Positions 1-9,039 of a stretch of 34,789 nt of DNA are shown here, piece by piece. Below the pieces are notes generated by a model, which worked only from the letters and a program-made list of their open reading frames with translations, searched no databases and had not been told where the DNA came from. Each line of letters begins with the position of its first letter. Position 1 is the first letter of the stretch. The translations under genes and the position numbers were made by a program. This DNA is from an uncultured Acholeplasmatales bacterium (GTDB taxonomy: Bacteria > Bacillota_I > Bacilli_A > Acholeplasmatales > Anaeroplasmataceae): positions 1 through 34,789 of the forward strand of contig CAJOOI010000153.1 in the NCBI GenBank assembly GCA_905236105.1. Reading direction: 5' to 3'.

Positions 1-2
1 AA

Positions 3-1748
3 TTATTTTACTGTTGCAGTTTGTGATGCATAAACAGTTGTAGAACCACTATATGAATAAGTGTTATTATAACTAATTGTTGTAGAACCTACTGTAACTG
101 TATGTGAACCTGTGCTTAAGCCAGAAGAAGATGTTGATTTTGTAAGGCCTGAAGCACTAATTGTTCTTGATGCAGCACCAATTATAATAATTGTACCACC
201 AGTTAATTTAATAGAACCATCAGCATCAAGTGGTGACATCATATCACTATTTGGACCTCTTGTTATAACTATTCCACCTGATATTGTAATAGAGCCATTT
301 GAATCTATTCCATCATAATCACCATTAGATGGAACTGTAACATCAACTCTTCCTCCTGAAATATTTATTGAATTTGATGCATTTATTCCATCATCAGATC
401 CAAATACTGTGATATCTCCACCAGTAATATTAATAATTTTACCTTCTAGACCTTCATGTGCTTCTGCAACATAAATTGTACCACCACTAATTGTTAAAGT
501 GCCATCTGCATGAATTCCATCATCACTAGCTTTTAACGTAAGAGTACCACCGCTAATATTTATATTAGCTTTAGCAGTTGTACCTGTATCAAGTGTATTA
601 TTATTTGTATGCAATCCATCATCATATGTATATGTGAAAATTGTACCTGCAGTGATATTTATATATTCATTAGCTTTAATACCTTTAGCTGAATCATCTG
701 CCTTTTCAGCAGATTTACCACCGCTAAAGCCTCCGCCACCAAAGCCACCTCCAGGATTTCCACCAGGATTACCACCAGGATTTCCGCCAGGGCCTGGTAA
801 AACATAGCTTAATAATTCACTAGTTAATGATGATGTATTAGTATAAGATGAATATTTATTTGTATAAATATCAACTACTGGTGTGTAAGTAATGTTATCT
901 GAATCTGTACTTGTGCCAAATTCAACAGCATATGCTGCATCAATTCCATCACCATATGAGTTGATTGTTATAGTACCACCATTAATATAAATATAACCAT
1001 GTTGAACATTAGTCCCCATATCAGAATTAGATGTTGTAATACCATTATTACCACATACAATTCCTATTGTAGGATTTTCTTCAATAGTTACTTTATCATT
1101 TCCTTTGATACCATTATTCATAGCTTTTATTAATAATGTGACATTTTTTACTGTAACATTATCTTTTCCATGAATGCCACTATTATAATTACTGATTACA
1201 GATAATGTTCCTTTTCCACTTATTTTTAAATCCCCATTAGCAACATAAATTGCTGCATTACCTTGTGTCTCATCAGTAGAATTAGAATAATCTGTTGTTC
1301 TAGTATCATAAATGTAATTTGTTGTATTTTTCTTAACTTTTAAAGTAAAATCATTTACATCTTTTACAAATATAGGGGAAACTGAATTATTTGTAATTGA
1401 CACACCTTCTAAATTTAATTCAACATCTAAATCAGCTGCATCAACATAGATCTGACCAGTTAATTTTCCTGTTGCCGTATAACTTCCTGCCTCAGTTATA
1501 GTATATACACCATTAGTTGCTGAAATATTTGTTCCATCTTCTTTAGTTAATGAAAAAGAAGAATTAATTGAATCATCTTCAATTTCAACATCTTGTGTAT
1601 TTCCTTCTGCACTAATTGTTGTACCAGAAGAATTTGTAATTTCTGTAACATTATTTGAATTACCGCTTACTTGTCCTGAATTATTGTTTGCAGAACAGCT
1701 TGCAAGAATAAATGCAATTCCAAGTAATAATAAATATCTTTTTTTCAT
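3..1748 (-). CDS. Carbohydrate-binding domain lipoprotein, DUF4353/Cthe_2159-like beta-helix
   Basis: Lipoprotein signal peptide MKKRYLLLLGIAFILASC; repeated 'ISGGTI.I.ASDDGIHA' beta-helix strands typical of the Cthe_2159/DUF4353 family; Gly/Pro-rich insert; SD GGAGG upstream. Confidence 0.8.
   Translation of the reverse strand: MKKRYLLLLGIAFILASCSANNNSGQVSGNSNNVTEITNSSGTTISAEGNTQDVEIEDDSINSSFSLTKEDGTNISATNGVYTITEAGSYTATGKLTGQIYVDAADLDVELNLEGVSITNNSVSPIFVKDVNDFTLKVKKNTTNYIYDTRTTDYSNSTDETQGNAAIYVANGDLKISGKGTLSVISNYNSGIHGKDNVTVKNVTLLIKAMNNGIKGNDKVTIEENPTIGIVCGNNGITTSNSDMGTNVQHGYIYINGGTITINSYGDGIDAAYAVEFGTSTDSDNITYTPVVDIYTNKYSSYTNTSSLTSELLSYVLPGPGGNPGGNPGGNPGGGFGGGGFSGGKSAEKADDSAKGIKANEYINITAGTIFTYTYDDGLHTNNNTLDTGTTAKANINISGGTLTLKASDDGIHADGTLTISGGTIYVAEAHEGLEGKIINITGGDITVFGSDDGINASNSINISGGRVDVTVPSNGDYDGIDSNGSITISGGIVITRGPNSDMMSPLDADGSIKLTGGTIIIIGAASRTISASGLTKSTSSSGLSTGSHTVTVGSTTISYNNTYSYSGSTTVYASQTATVK
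751..797. repeat. 12-bp tandem repeat encoding GGNP units in the Gly-rich insert
   Basis: ccaggatttcca/ccaggattacca/ccaggatttccg/ccagggcctgg read directly; encodes GPGGNPGGNPGGNPGG. Confidence 0.85.
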
Positions 1749-1827
1749 ATTCGCATACCTCCAAATTTTTTGTATGCCTTAATTATATGTATTATTAATA
1801 AAATTTAATAAAACAAATTATGGTAAA

Positions 1828-1847
1828 AAATGTGATTTTAAACATTT
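1828..1847. promoter_or_regulatory. Inverted repeat AAATGT-N8-ACATTT upstream of the DUF4353 lipoprotein
   Basis: aaatgt gattttaa acattt; same motif at 9015-9034 and 24601-24620. Confidence 0.45.
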
Positions 1848-2251
1848 GCTTTAAATTTTGGTTTATTTTTATTTTTCTTTTCCTTTTTTTTATCTAAAAT
1901 AATGAAAAATATAATAAATCCTATAATTAATATAGTAGGTATAATCCAATAAAGATAAGCAAATTCATCATAATTACCTATATGCCTAATTAAATAATAT
2001 GCAGCAACAGCAATAAGTAAATAACTTGAATGAAGAGCTAAAGTATAAGGTTTCATATCATAACCTTTAACTTTATAATATCCTAATATAATAAAACCAT
2101 AATTTAAGAAAGTAGTACCTATTACAAAAAATATTGTGCAATAATAAAAAGATACATTGAATTTAAATAGAAATATACCTAAAAATAAATCAGTTAATAA
2201 AAGAATAATTAGAGAAATTAGATTTAATAATCTTAATGTTTTTAAGCTCAT
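1838..2251 (-). CDS. Small integral membrane protein, about four TM segments, Lys-rich C-terminus
   Basis: Hydrophobic ORF overlapping the stop of the upstream pncC/cinA-like gene. Confidence 0.6.
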   Translation of the reverse strand: MSLKTLRLLNLISLIILLLTDLFLGIFLFKFNVSFYYCTIFFVIGTTFLNYGFIILGYYKVKGYDMKPYTLALHSSYLLIAVAAYYLIRHIGNYDEFAYLYWIIPTILIIGFIIFFIILDKKKEKKNKNKPKFKANV

Positions 2252-2715
2252 AATAATTTATATAACTCCCCAAAAATGTAATCTTTTGCTTTTTCTCTAA
2301 CTTCATTTCTACTTAAATTAGCAAATGTTTTTTCATAGGTTTTAATTTCTCCATTAAAATAAATACCAAAGCAAACATAACCTGCAGGTAAATCTCCTTC
2401 TGGATTAGGGCCCGCAATTCCGGTTGTTGAAATGCAAATTTGAGCTTTAGTTATATTATGAAGTCCTTGTGCCATTTCATAAGCAACTTCTTTAGAAAAA
2501 ACAGAATATTTATTTATTGTATTTTCATTTACACCTAAATATTTAATTTTAGATTCGTTAGAATATGTTACAAAAGCTTCATTTAATACATTAGATGCAC
2601 CGCTTATTGCAACTAAAGAAGAAGCACAAAGCCCTCCAGTTAAGCTTTCAGCAAAAGAAATATGCCATTTTTTTTCTTTTAGGTATTTTATTAAATTTCC
2701 TAAATTATTAATCAT
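2248..2715 (-). CDS. pncC: CinA C-terminal domain protein (nicotinamide-nucleotide amidohydrolase family)
   Basis: FAESLTGGLCASSLVAISGASNVLNEAFVTYSNESK and STTGIAGPNPEG motifs; SD GAGGG. Confidence 0.88.
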   Translation of the reverse strand: MINNLGNLIKYLKEKKWHISFAESLTGGLCASSLVAISGASNVLNEAFVTYSNESKIKYLGVNENTINKYSVFSKEVAYEMAQGLHNITKAQICISTTGIAGPNPEGDLPAGYVCFGIYFNGEIKTYEKTFANLSRNEVREKAKDYIFGELYKLL

Positions 2716-2737
2716 AAAATTCCCTCATTCATAATAA

Positions 2738-2762
2738 TATGGAGCAGATAAACTGCTCCATA
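2738..2762 (-). terminator. Hairpin downstream of pncC's upstream neighbour uxaC, terminator-like
   Basis: TATGGAGCAG-ATAAA-CTGCTCCATA, 10-bp stem; U-tract weak on the minus strand. Confidence 0.5.
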
Positions 2763-2792
2763 AAATAATTTTTTATTTATAATTTGTAATTA

Positions 2793-4205
2793 TTAAAAGC
2801 CAAAATATTTTTTAGCGTTATTATAACAAATATCTTCAACAATTTGGCCGAGTCTATCTAATTCTTCAACAGGATATTGTCCTGATTCAACTAAATTACC
2901 AAGTTTTTGACATAATATTCTACGGTAATATTCATGACGAGGATATGCAAGGAAACTACGTGAATCAGTTAACATACCAACAGTTTGAGCAATTAATGCA
3001 ACTTGCATCATATGTTCCATATTAGTTGACATACCTTCTTGTTGATCTAAGAACCACCAAGCAGTACCAACTTGTACTCTATTTTGTACACCTTCTTTTT
3101 GGAAGCATCCAGCTAAAACCATAAGTGGATAATTATCTCTTGGATTTAGATTATATAATATAGTTTTAGGAAGCATATCTGCTTCATCAAGCGCGCCTAA
3201 TAATGCAGATAATTTTTCCATATATACTTGGTCTTCAATTGCATCAAAACCAGTATCTGGGCCGATTTTTTTTAACATTGATTTAGAATTATTTCTTAAT
3301 GCGCCGATATGATATTGTTGTGTCCAACCATGCTTGAAATATTCTTTTCCTAAGAATACCATAATATATCCTTTATATTGATCTTGTTCTAAATCAGATA
3401 CTGCATCCCCCTTCATACCTTTTTTAAATACTTTATTTGCTTCATCATAAGTAGAAGGTACGAAATGAACAACATCAAGTGCATGGTCTGAAAGACGAGA
3501 ACCCATTTCATGGAAGAAATCAATTCTTAAAGATAATGCTTTTTCTAAATCTTTTAATTCTTTAATTTCAAAGCCTACAACTTTTGAAAGCTGTAAAACC
3601 CAATCTTTGAACCAAGAAAGTTCAACATTGATGGCTTTATCTGGTCTAAATGCAGGTCTAACTTTAACTTTTAATGTTTTATCTGCATTCATTTGTTTAT
3701 GCCAATGTAAGTCATCTACTGGATCATCAGTAGTACATACTGTATCAACATTGAATTTGTATAACATTTCTCTTGCAGTAAGTGTTTCTAGTTTTTTATT
3801 TGCTTTATCCCAAATAACTTTTGCATTCTTTTCATTGATTATTTCATAAATATCAAAATATCTTCTTAATTCAAGATGGCTCCAGTGATATAAAGGATTA
3901 CCAACAAAATAAGGCATAGATTCTACGAATTGTAAATATTTTTTATAATCATCATCTGGTCCAGAAATAGAATCTTCGTTATAACCTCTAGCTCTTAGAG
4001 CTCTCCATTTATAATGATCTCCATATCTATCACCAGCACCTAACCAAGCTTCTGCTAGATTTCTAAATTTTTTATCTTCTGCAATTTCTTTTGGTTGAAG
4101 ATGGCAATGATAATCAATAATTGGCATCTTTTCTGCATGCTCATGATATAATTTTTTTGCAGTTTCAGTAGTTAACAAGAAATCCTTGTCCATAAATTCT
4201 TTCAT
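2793..4205 (-). CDS. uxaC: Glucuronate isomerase (uronate isomerase)
   Basis: IIDYHCHLQPKEIAEDKKFRNLAEAWLGAGDRYGDHYKWRALRARG and DSRSFLAYPRHEYYRRILC motifs; adjacent to uxaA and uxaB. Confidence 0.95.
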   Translation of the reverse strand: MKEFMDKDFLLTTETAKKLYHEHAEKMPIIDYHCHLQPKEIAEDKKFRNLAEAWLGAGDRYGDHYKWRALRARGYNEDSISGPDDDYKKYLQFVESMPYFVGNPLYHWSHLELRRYFDIYEIINEKNAKVIWDKANKKLETLTAREMLYKFNVDTVCTTDDPVDDLHWHKQMNADKTLKVKVRPAFRPDKAINVELSWFKDWVLQLSKVVGFEIKELKDLEKALSLRIDFFHEMGSRLSDHALDVVHFVPSTYDEANKVFKKGMKGDAVSDLEQDQYKGYIMVFLGKEYFKHGWTQQYHIGALRNNSKSMLKKIGPDTGFDAIEDQVYMEKLSALLGALDEADMLPKTILYNLNPRDNYPLMVLAGCFQKEGVQNRVQVGTAWWFLDQQEGMSTNMEHMMQVALIAQTVGMLTDSRSFLAYPRHEYYRRILCQKLGNLVESGQYPVEELDRLGQIVEDICYNNAKKYFGF

Positions 4206-4371
4206 TTTTCTCTCTCTTTCATTTCCTTAAATTTTCTATTTTTATATTTGTAAATATATTTTAAAGATAAGAAGTAGTATTTTAAATAAGATATATATTA
4301 TTGAGTGAGTAATATTTTTAATCAAATTTAATAATCAAATACAACATTTTTTATGCATAGCTTTTATTTTT

Positions 4372-5850
4372 TTATAGAACTACACCATCTTTAAAAATTG
4401 ATATTTCTCTAAAGTTATTTTGTTCATTTTTAGCTTGTTTCTTGCCGGAAGCAATATCACAAATTAAGTCGATGAAATCTTCTAATAATTCATCCATATT
4501 CTTTTCATCAACTAATGCACCCGCATTAAAATCAATCCAGTTTGATTTTTTTGTTGCAAGTTGAGTGTTAGTTGCTACTTTAACTGTAGGCACAAATCCA
4601 CCAAAAGGAGTACCTCTACCAGTTGTAAATAATACCATTTGACAACCACTTGCAGCAAGTGTAGTAACTGCAACTAAGTCATTGCCAGGAGTAGTAAGTA
4701 AGCTTAAACCTTTGCTTTTAATTCTATCTCCCATTTTTAATACATCATTTACTTTTGATGCACCACCTTTTTGAACACAGCCTAAAGATTTATCTTCAAG
4801 AGTTGTAATTCCCCCATTTTTATTGCCTGGAGATGGATTATCATAAATAACTTGATCATGATTTTTAAAATAAACTTTGAAATCATTGATTAATTCAACA
4901 ATTTTGTCAAATGTTAATTTATCTTTTGCACGAGCCATTAATAATTGTTCTGCGCCAAACATTTCAGGAACTTCTCCTAAAACAGTAGAAGCATCATTTA
5001 ATGATAAGAAATCAGAAAATCTACCTAATAATGGATTGGCAGTAATACCACTCATACCATCAGAACCACCACATTTTAGACCGATTCTTAATGCACTTAA
5101 TGGTCTTGTAACACGATTATCATTTTTCATTTGGTCAAATAATTCTTCAAGTAATTTAACGCCAGCTTCAACTTCATCTTCAACTTCTTGGCTAACTAAA
5201 AAACGAGTTCTATCTTTGTCATATTCGCCTAATGAAGCAATAAATTCAGACATTTGGTTTTCTTCACAACCTAAACCTAAAACTAATACACCACCAGCAT
5301 TTGGATGTTTTACCATATCTTGTAATAATTTTCTTGTAAGATTTAGGTCATCTCCCATTTGTGAACATCCAAAAGGGTGTGTGAAAGTAAATACACCATC
5401 AATACAAGAAGTATCATGTTTAGCTTTAAATTCTTTTATAATGTTATTAGCCATACCAGAAACACAACCTACAGTTTGTATGATCCATAGTTCGTTTCTA
5501 ATACCATATTCACCATTTTTTCTTTCAAATACATCAACAGTACGATCAGATTTATATCCTAAAACTTCTGGATAATTTGGTTCATATTTGTATGTGATAA
5601 CATCATCAAGGTTAGTTGCTACATTTTGTACATGTACATGGCTACCTTTTTTGATGTCTTTTGTTGCATGTCCAATTGGGTTACCATATTTAATGATATT
5701 TTCACCTTTTTTGATATCAACTAATGCAACTTTATGTGCTTGAGGAATATCTTCAAGTAGTGTAACTCCTAATATTTGTTCGCCTTTTTTAAATGGACGA
5801 AGTACTACAGCTACATTATCTATTTTATGTATAACTATAAAATCATTCAT
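4372..5850 (-). CDS. uxaA: Altronate dehydratase
   Basis: N-terminal SAF-like domain, then GCVSGMANNIIKEF, THPFGCSQMGDD, GLKCGGSDGMSGITANPLLG. Confidence 0.94.
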   Translation of the reverse strand: MNDFIVIHKIDNVAVVLRPFKKGEQILGVTLLEDIPQAHKVALVDIKKGENIIKYGNPIGHATKDIKKGSHVHVQNVATNLDDVITYKYEPNYPEVLGYKSDRTVDVFERKNGEYGIRNELWIIQTVGCVSGMANNIIKEFKAKHDTSCIDGVFTFTHPFGCSQMGDDLNLTRKLLQDMVKHPNAGGVLVLGLGCEENQMSEFIASLGEYDKDRTRFLVSQEVEDEVEAGVKLLEELFDQMKNDNRVTRPLSALRIGLKCGGSDGMSGITANPLLGRFSDFLSLNDASTVLGEVPEMFGAEQLLMARAKDKLTFDKIVELINDFKVYFKNHDQVIYDNPSPGNKNGGITTLEDKSLGCVQKGGASKVNDVLKMGDRIKSKGLSLLTTPGNDLVAVTTLAASGCQMVLFTTGRGTPFGGFVPTVKVATNTQLATKKSNWIDFNAGALVDEKNMDELLEDFIDLICDIASGKKQAKNEQNNFREISIFKDGVVL

Positions 5851-5862
5851 ATATTCACCAAA

Positions 5863-7359
5863 TTAAAAGAATTTTTTTAAAGCTTCTCTTTCAGGATTGT
5901 TTACAATTTCAAATAATGCTTCGCTTACAAAATCAGTAACACCTGAAACTTGATTTAAGTCGCATCCCCAATGTTCTTTTAATCCTAATACTTGTTTAAC
6001 TAATTTTCGTGCACCTTCTTTAGTGTTTTCATAATTAGCCCATAATTCTTTAAACATTTCAATAAATTTAGGATCGTCTTTTAAATCAATTACTTGATTA
6101 TTACAAATAGGTCTTATACCTCTATAGAAAACCATTAATGATGCTAAAGAGAATAATGCATGTTTAGGTAATTCATTCTTTCTTTCAATATATTGTAATA
6201 CTGTAGGTAAAACTCTTTCTTTATATTTAGAACATGAATTTAATGCGATACTCATTAATTCATGGCGTACATATGGGTTCATATACCTTTCAAGTACGCT
6301 ATTTGAGTATGCAACCATTTGATCATGAGGAATATCAATTGTAGGGATAACTTCATTAAAGATAAATTCTTTAACAAATTTACCTAATTGTTCATCTTCA
6401 ATTGTTTCTCTAACTGTATCAATACCACTTAAGTATGAAACTGGAACTAAAGTAGTATGAGAACCATTTAAGATTTTAACTTTTCTTTGTTTATAAGGTA
6501 CGATAGAATCAACAAATAAAACATTTAAACCAGCTTTTTCTGTTGGAAGATTTTCTTTTAATAAAGCAAGATTCTTTTTATTTAATTCTTTATCATTTGT
6601 AGTTTGAGCATCTAAACACCATAAATGGAAGATTTCACCTACAACCATATTATTATCTTGATATCCTAATTCTTGTTGGAATTGATCAGCTTCATTTCTA
6701 GGATAGCCTGGTACGATTCTATCTACTAATGTGTTATAGAATCTGTTTTCATTTTCAATCCATGAAACAAATTTTTCATCTTTGTTGCAATGTCTTGCAA
6801 GTTTAACTAAAACTTCTTTTAATGTTTCACCATTATGATCAATTAATTCACATGGAATTATGAATAAACCTTTCTTAACAGTATTATATCTTCTTTCTAA
6901 GAAAGCAAGAAGTTTTCCTGGATAACTTTTTGGACAACTAGAAAAATCTGTATCTTCTGGGTCGAAAGCAATTCCAGCTTCAGTAGTATTTGAAATAACG
7001 AATTCTAATTCAGGAGATTCAGCATATTTTAAATATTTTTCATATTCTTCAAATGGATTAAGTGCATCTTGAATAGCATTAATTACTTCATGAACTCTTT
7101 GTGCCTTGCCATCTTGAAGGCCTTGTAAATATAAAGTATAAAGACAATTTGCTTCCTTTAATTCTTTACATCTACCAAATGGCATAGGTTGAACTACGGC
7201 AACACCTCCGTTAAATACTCCTTTTTTGTTCATCGAATTAATAATCCAATCTACGAAAGCTCTTAAGAAGTTTCCTTCACCAAATTGTAAAACCTTGATT
7301 GGTAAAGGTTTAACTTTGTTTACCTCTTGAATTAAAGGTAGTTTTTTTACATCACTCAT
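5863..7359 (-). CDS. uxaB: Tagaturonate reductase (altronate oxidoreductase)
   Basis: VLQFGEGNFLRAFVDWIINSMN and KVKILNGSHTTLVPVSYLSG typical of mannitol/altronate dehydrogenases; SD GGAGG. Confidence 0.93.
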   Translation of the reverse strand: MSDVKKLPLIQEVNKVKPLPIKVLQFGEGNFLRAFVDWIINSMNKKGVFNGGVAVVQPMPFGRCKELKEANCLYTLYLQGLQDGKAQRVHEVINAIQDALNPFEEYEKYLKYAESPELEFVISNTTEAGIAFDPEDTDFSSCPKSYPGKLLAFLERRYNTVKKGLFIIPCELIDHNGETLKEVLVKLARHCNKDEKFVSWIENENRFYNTLVDRIVPGYPRNEADQFQQELGYQDNNMVVGEIFHLWCLDAQTTNDKELNKKNLALLKENLPTEKAGLNVLFVDSIVPYKQRKVKILNGSHTTLVPVSYLSGIDTVRETIEDEQLGKFVKEFIFNEVIPTIDIPHDQMVAYSNSVLERYMNPYVRHELMSIALNSCSKYKERVLPTVLQYIERKNELPKHALFSLASLMVFYRGIRPICNNQVIDLKDDPKFIEMFKELWANYENTKEGARKLVKQVLGLKEHWGCDLNQVSGVTDFVSEALFEIVNNPEREALKKFF

Positions 7360-7378
7360 TTTTTATCCTCCAAAATAT

Positions 7379-7396
7379 TATGTGATTAATCACATA
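7379..7396. promoter_or_regulatory. 18-bp perfect palindrome, candidate operator for the uxa operon
   Basis: TATGTGATTAATCACATA, between the predicted -10 and the uxaB SD. Confidence 0.65.
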
Positions 7397-7406
7397 CTTT
7401 AAAAAT

Positions 7407-7435
7407 ATTTTATCATTTAAAAAAAGTTTAGTCAA
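7407..7435 (-). promoter_or_regulatory. Sigma-A-type promoter for uxaBAC
   Basis: Minus strand TTGACT (7430-7435), 17-nt spacer, TG-A-TAAAAT (7407-7412). Confidence 0.75.
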
Positions 7436-7442
7436 TGTAAGA

Positions 7443-7466
7443 AATAAAAACCACCCTATAAGGGTG
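7443..7466 (-). terminator. Rho-independent terminator downstream of rlmH
   Basis: CACCCT-ATA-AGGGTG (7452-7466) followed on the minus strand by GTTTTTATT. Confidence 0.7.
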
Positions 7467-7548
7467 ATTTTGAATTTCAAACGCTTTCAATTAATTTAAA
7501 CTAATTTTTAAAATATGAAATGCTTAAAAAGGAAAAAATAGCATAGCT

Positions 7549-8025
7549 TTATTTGTGATATTTTTCGCCATTTATAATTTTAAAAGAACGATATATTTGT
7601 TCTAATAATATGACTTTCATCAAGTTGTGAGGAAATGTCATTTTAGAAAAAGATAATTTAAGGTTTGCTAATTTTTTTACTTCATCAGATAATCCTAAAG
7701 AAGCACCAATAATAAAAGTTATATGCGAATTAGTATTATATATATTTTCAATTTTATCAGCAAAAGAAATACTATCAAATTCCCTACCTTCAATAGCTAA
7801 TACAACAACATAACTATTTTTAGGAAGAGAATTAATTATTTTTTCTCCTTCTTTTTTTAAGATGATTTCTTCCATATTTTTAGATGCATTATCAGGAATT
7901 GGCTCATCTAATAGGGTTATATCATTTAATTCTACAAATTTAGATAATCTTTTTTCATATTCTTTTATTGCATCAAGTGTGAATTTTTCTTTAATTTTAC
8001 CTACTGTAATGATTGTTATTTTCAT
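7549..8025 (-). CDS. rlmH: 23S rRNA (pseudouridine1915-N3)-methyltransferase RlmH
   Basis: ITVGKIKEKF, FIIGASLGLSDEVK, MTFPHNLMKVILLEQIYRSFKIINGEKYHK. Confidence 0.96.
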   Translation of the reverse strand: MKITIITVGKIKEKFTLDAIKEYEKRLSKFVELNDITLLDEPIPDNASKNMEEIILKKEGEKIINSLPKNSYVVVLAIEGREFDSISFADKIENIYNTNSHITFIIGASLGLSDEVKKLANLKLSFSKMTFPHNLMKVILLEQIYRSFKIINGEKYHK

Positions 8026-8861
8026 ATTTCAAATGTATCTTTCTTATATGCTTTTAAAATAACGAATTTAATATTATCTTGGGATATTTGATATTCTTTA
8101 AATACTTTTTCTCTTTCAAGCTCTATAATTTGAGATAAATTACATTCTGTAGAAACATGGGCATGTAAAACTAATTTTGTATTATTGCCTATTACACTTA
8201 CTAATGTTAGCATTGAATCTAAATTAGATAAATGCCCATAATCAGATAAAATTCGCATTTTTAATTGATATGGTCTATTTGATGATAGAAGAATATCTGG
8301 GTCATGATTTGATTCTAACAAATATCCATCTGCATTCTTAATAATATCAAATAATGCATTATGTACATAACCAGTATCTGTGATATAAACAAATCTTTTT
8401 AATTCAGCTGTAAATACAAATCCTACAGATTCTCTAGCATCATGAAATGTTGGAAGGGGTTGGACATAAAAATCTTTTATATTAAAGCCTTCATATAAGA
8501 AATTATCTTTTTCTCTTCTTAATATTCTAAATATCCCTCTGTTATATTTTTCCATTAATTTTTCATAAGATTTTTGATCGTTTTTGGCTTTAAATTGTGA
8601 AACAATTGCGTTTAATGTTCCTTCAGTTAAATATATTTTTATGTCAAATTTATTTAAAATAGCCATTAATCCTTTTATATGATCAACATGTTCGTGGGTA
8701 ATCAATATGGCATCTATATCATTAAGTGATAAACCAGATGAAGATAAATATTCTTCAATCATCTTTTTGGATAAACCTACATCAACTAATATGTTTGTCA
8801 TATTCGCTCTTATTAATGCTGAATTACCATCTGAACCACTTGAAAAAACTTCAATTTTCAT
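8022..8861 (-). CDS. walJ: MBL-fold metallohydrolase, WalJ/YycJ family
   Basis: SSGSDGNSALIRANMTNILVDVGLS, ITHEHVDHIKGL. Start taken at MKIEVF (8861), preceded by a GAGG SD, rather than the ORF-track start at 8897. Confidence 0.88.
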   Translation of the reverse strand: MKIEVFSSGSDGNSALIRANMTNILVDVGLSKKMIEEYLSSSGLSLNDIDAILITHEHVDHIKGLMAILNKFDIKIYLTEGTLNAIVSQFKAKNDQKSYEKLMEKYNRGIFRILRREKDNFLYEGFNIKDFYVQPLPTFHDARESVGFVFTAELKRFVYITDTGYVHNALFDIIKNADGYLLESNHDPDILLSSNRPYQLKMRILSDYGHLSNLDSMLTLVSVIGNNTKLVLHAHVSTECNLSQIIELEREKVFKEYQISQDNIKFVILKAYKKDTFEI

Positions 8862-8990
8862 ATTACGCCTCAATTCTTTTGATATTATAACACGCATTCA
8901 AACTAAAATTAACTAAATATTTTAAGATATTTTAATATGAATTATAGAGTATTATTCAAATTGCTTGTTGAATTTGTGTTAATTGAAAGC

Positions 8991-9012
8991 CCATAATTAA
9001 TATTAATTATGG
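8991..9012. repeat. 22-bp perfect palindrome upstream of the tandem lipoprotein operon
   Basis: CCATAATTAATATTAATTATGG equals its own reverse complement. Confidence 0.85.
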
Positions 9013-9036
9013 AAAAATGTTTTTTGCGACATTTTT
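9013..9036. promoter_or_regulatory. Inverted repeat AAAAATGT-N8-ACATTTTT just upstream of the -35
   Basis: 8-bp arms 9013-9020 and 9029-9036; motif recurs at two other loci. Confidence 0.5.
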
Positions 9037-9039
9037 TTA

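Noticed and set aside
700-800. Repeat block that could resemble a CRISPR or mobile repeat
   Set aside because: Contiguous 12-bp in-frame coding repeat without spacers.
4300-4330. Imperfect inverted repeat ATTATTGAGTGAGTAAT between uxaA and uxaC
   Set aside because: Only about 6 of 8 arm positions match in very AT-rich DNA; no promoter or terminator context.
4877-5575. 232-aa plus-strand ORF antisense to uxaA
   Set aside because: Lies fully inside a confident conserved gene, low-complexity composition, no SD or recognisable motif.
7549-7580. SCC-type attachment site at the rlmH 3' end
   Set aside because: The terminal YHK is conserved in RlmH generally; no ccr recombinase, direct repeat or cassette is adjacent.
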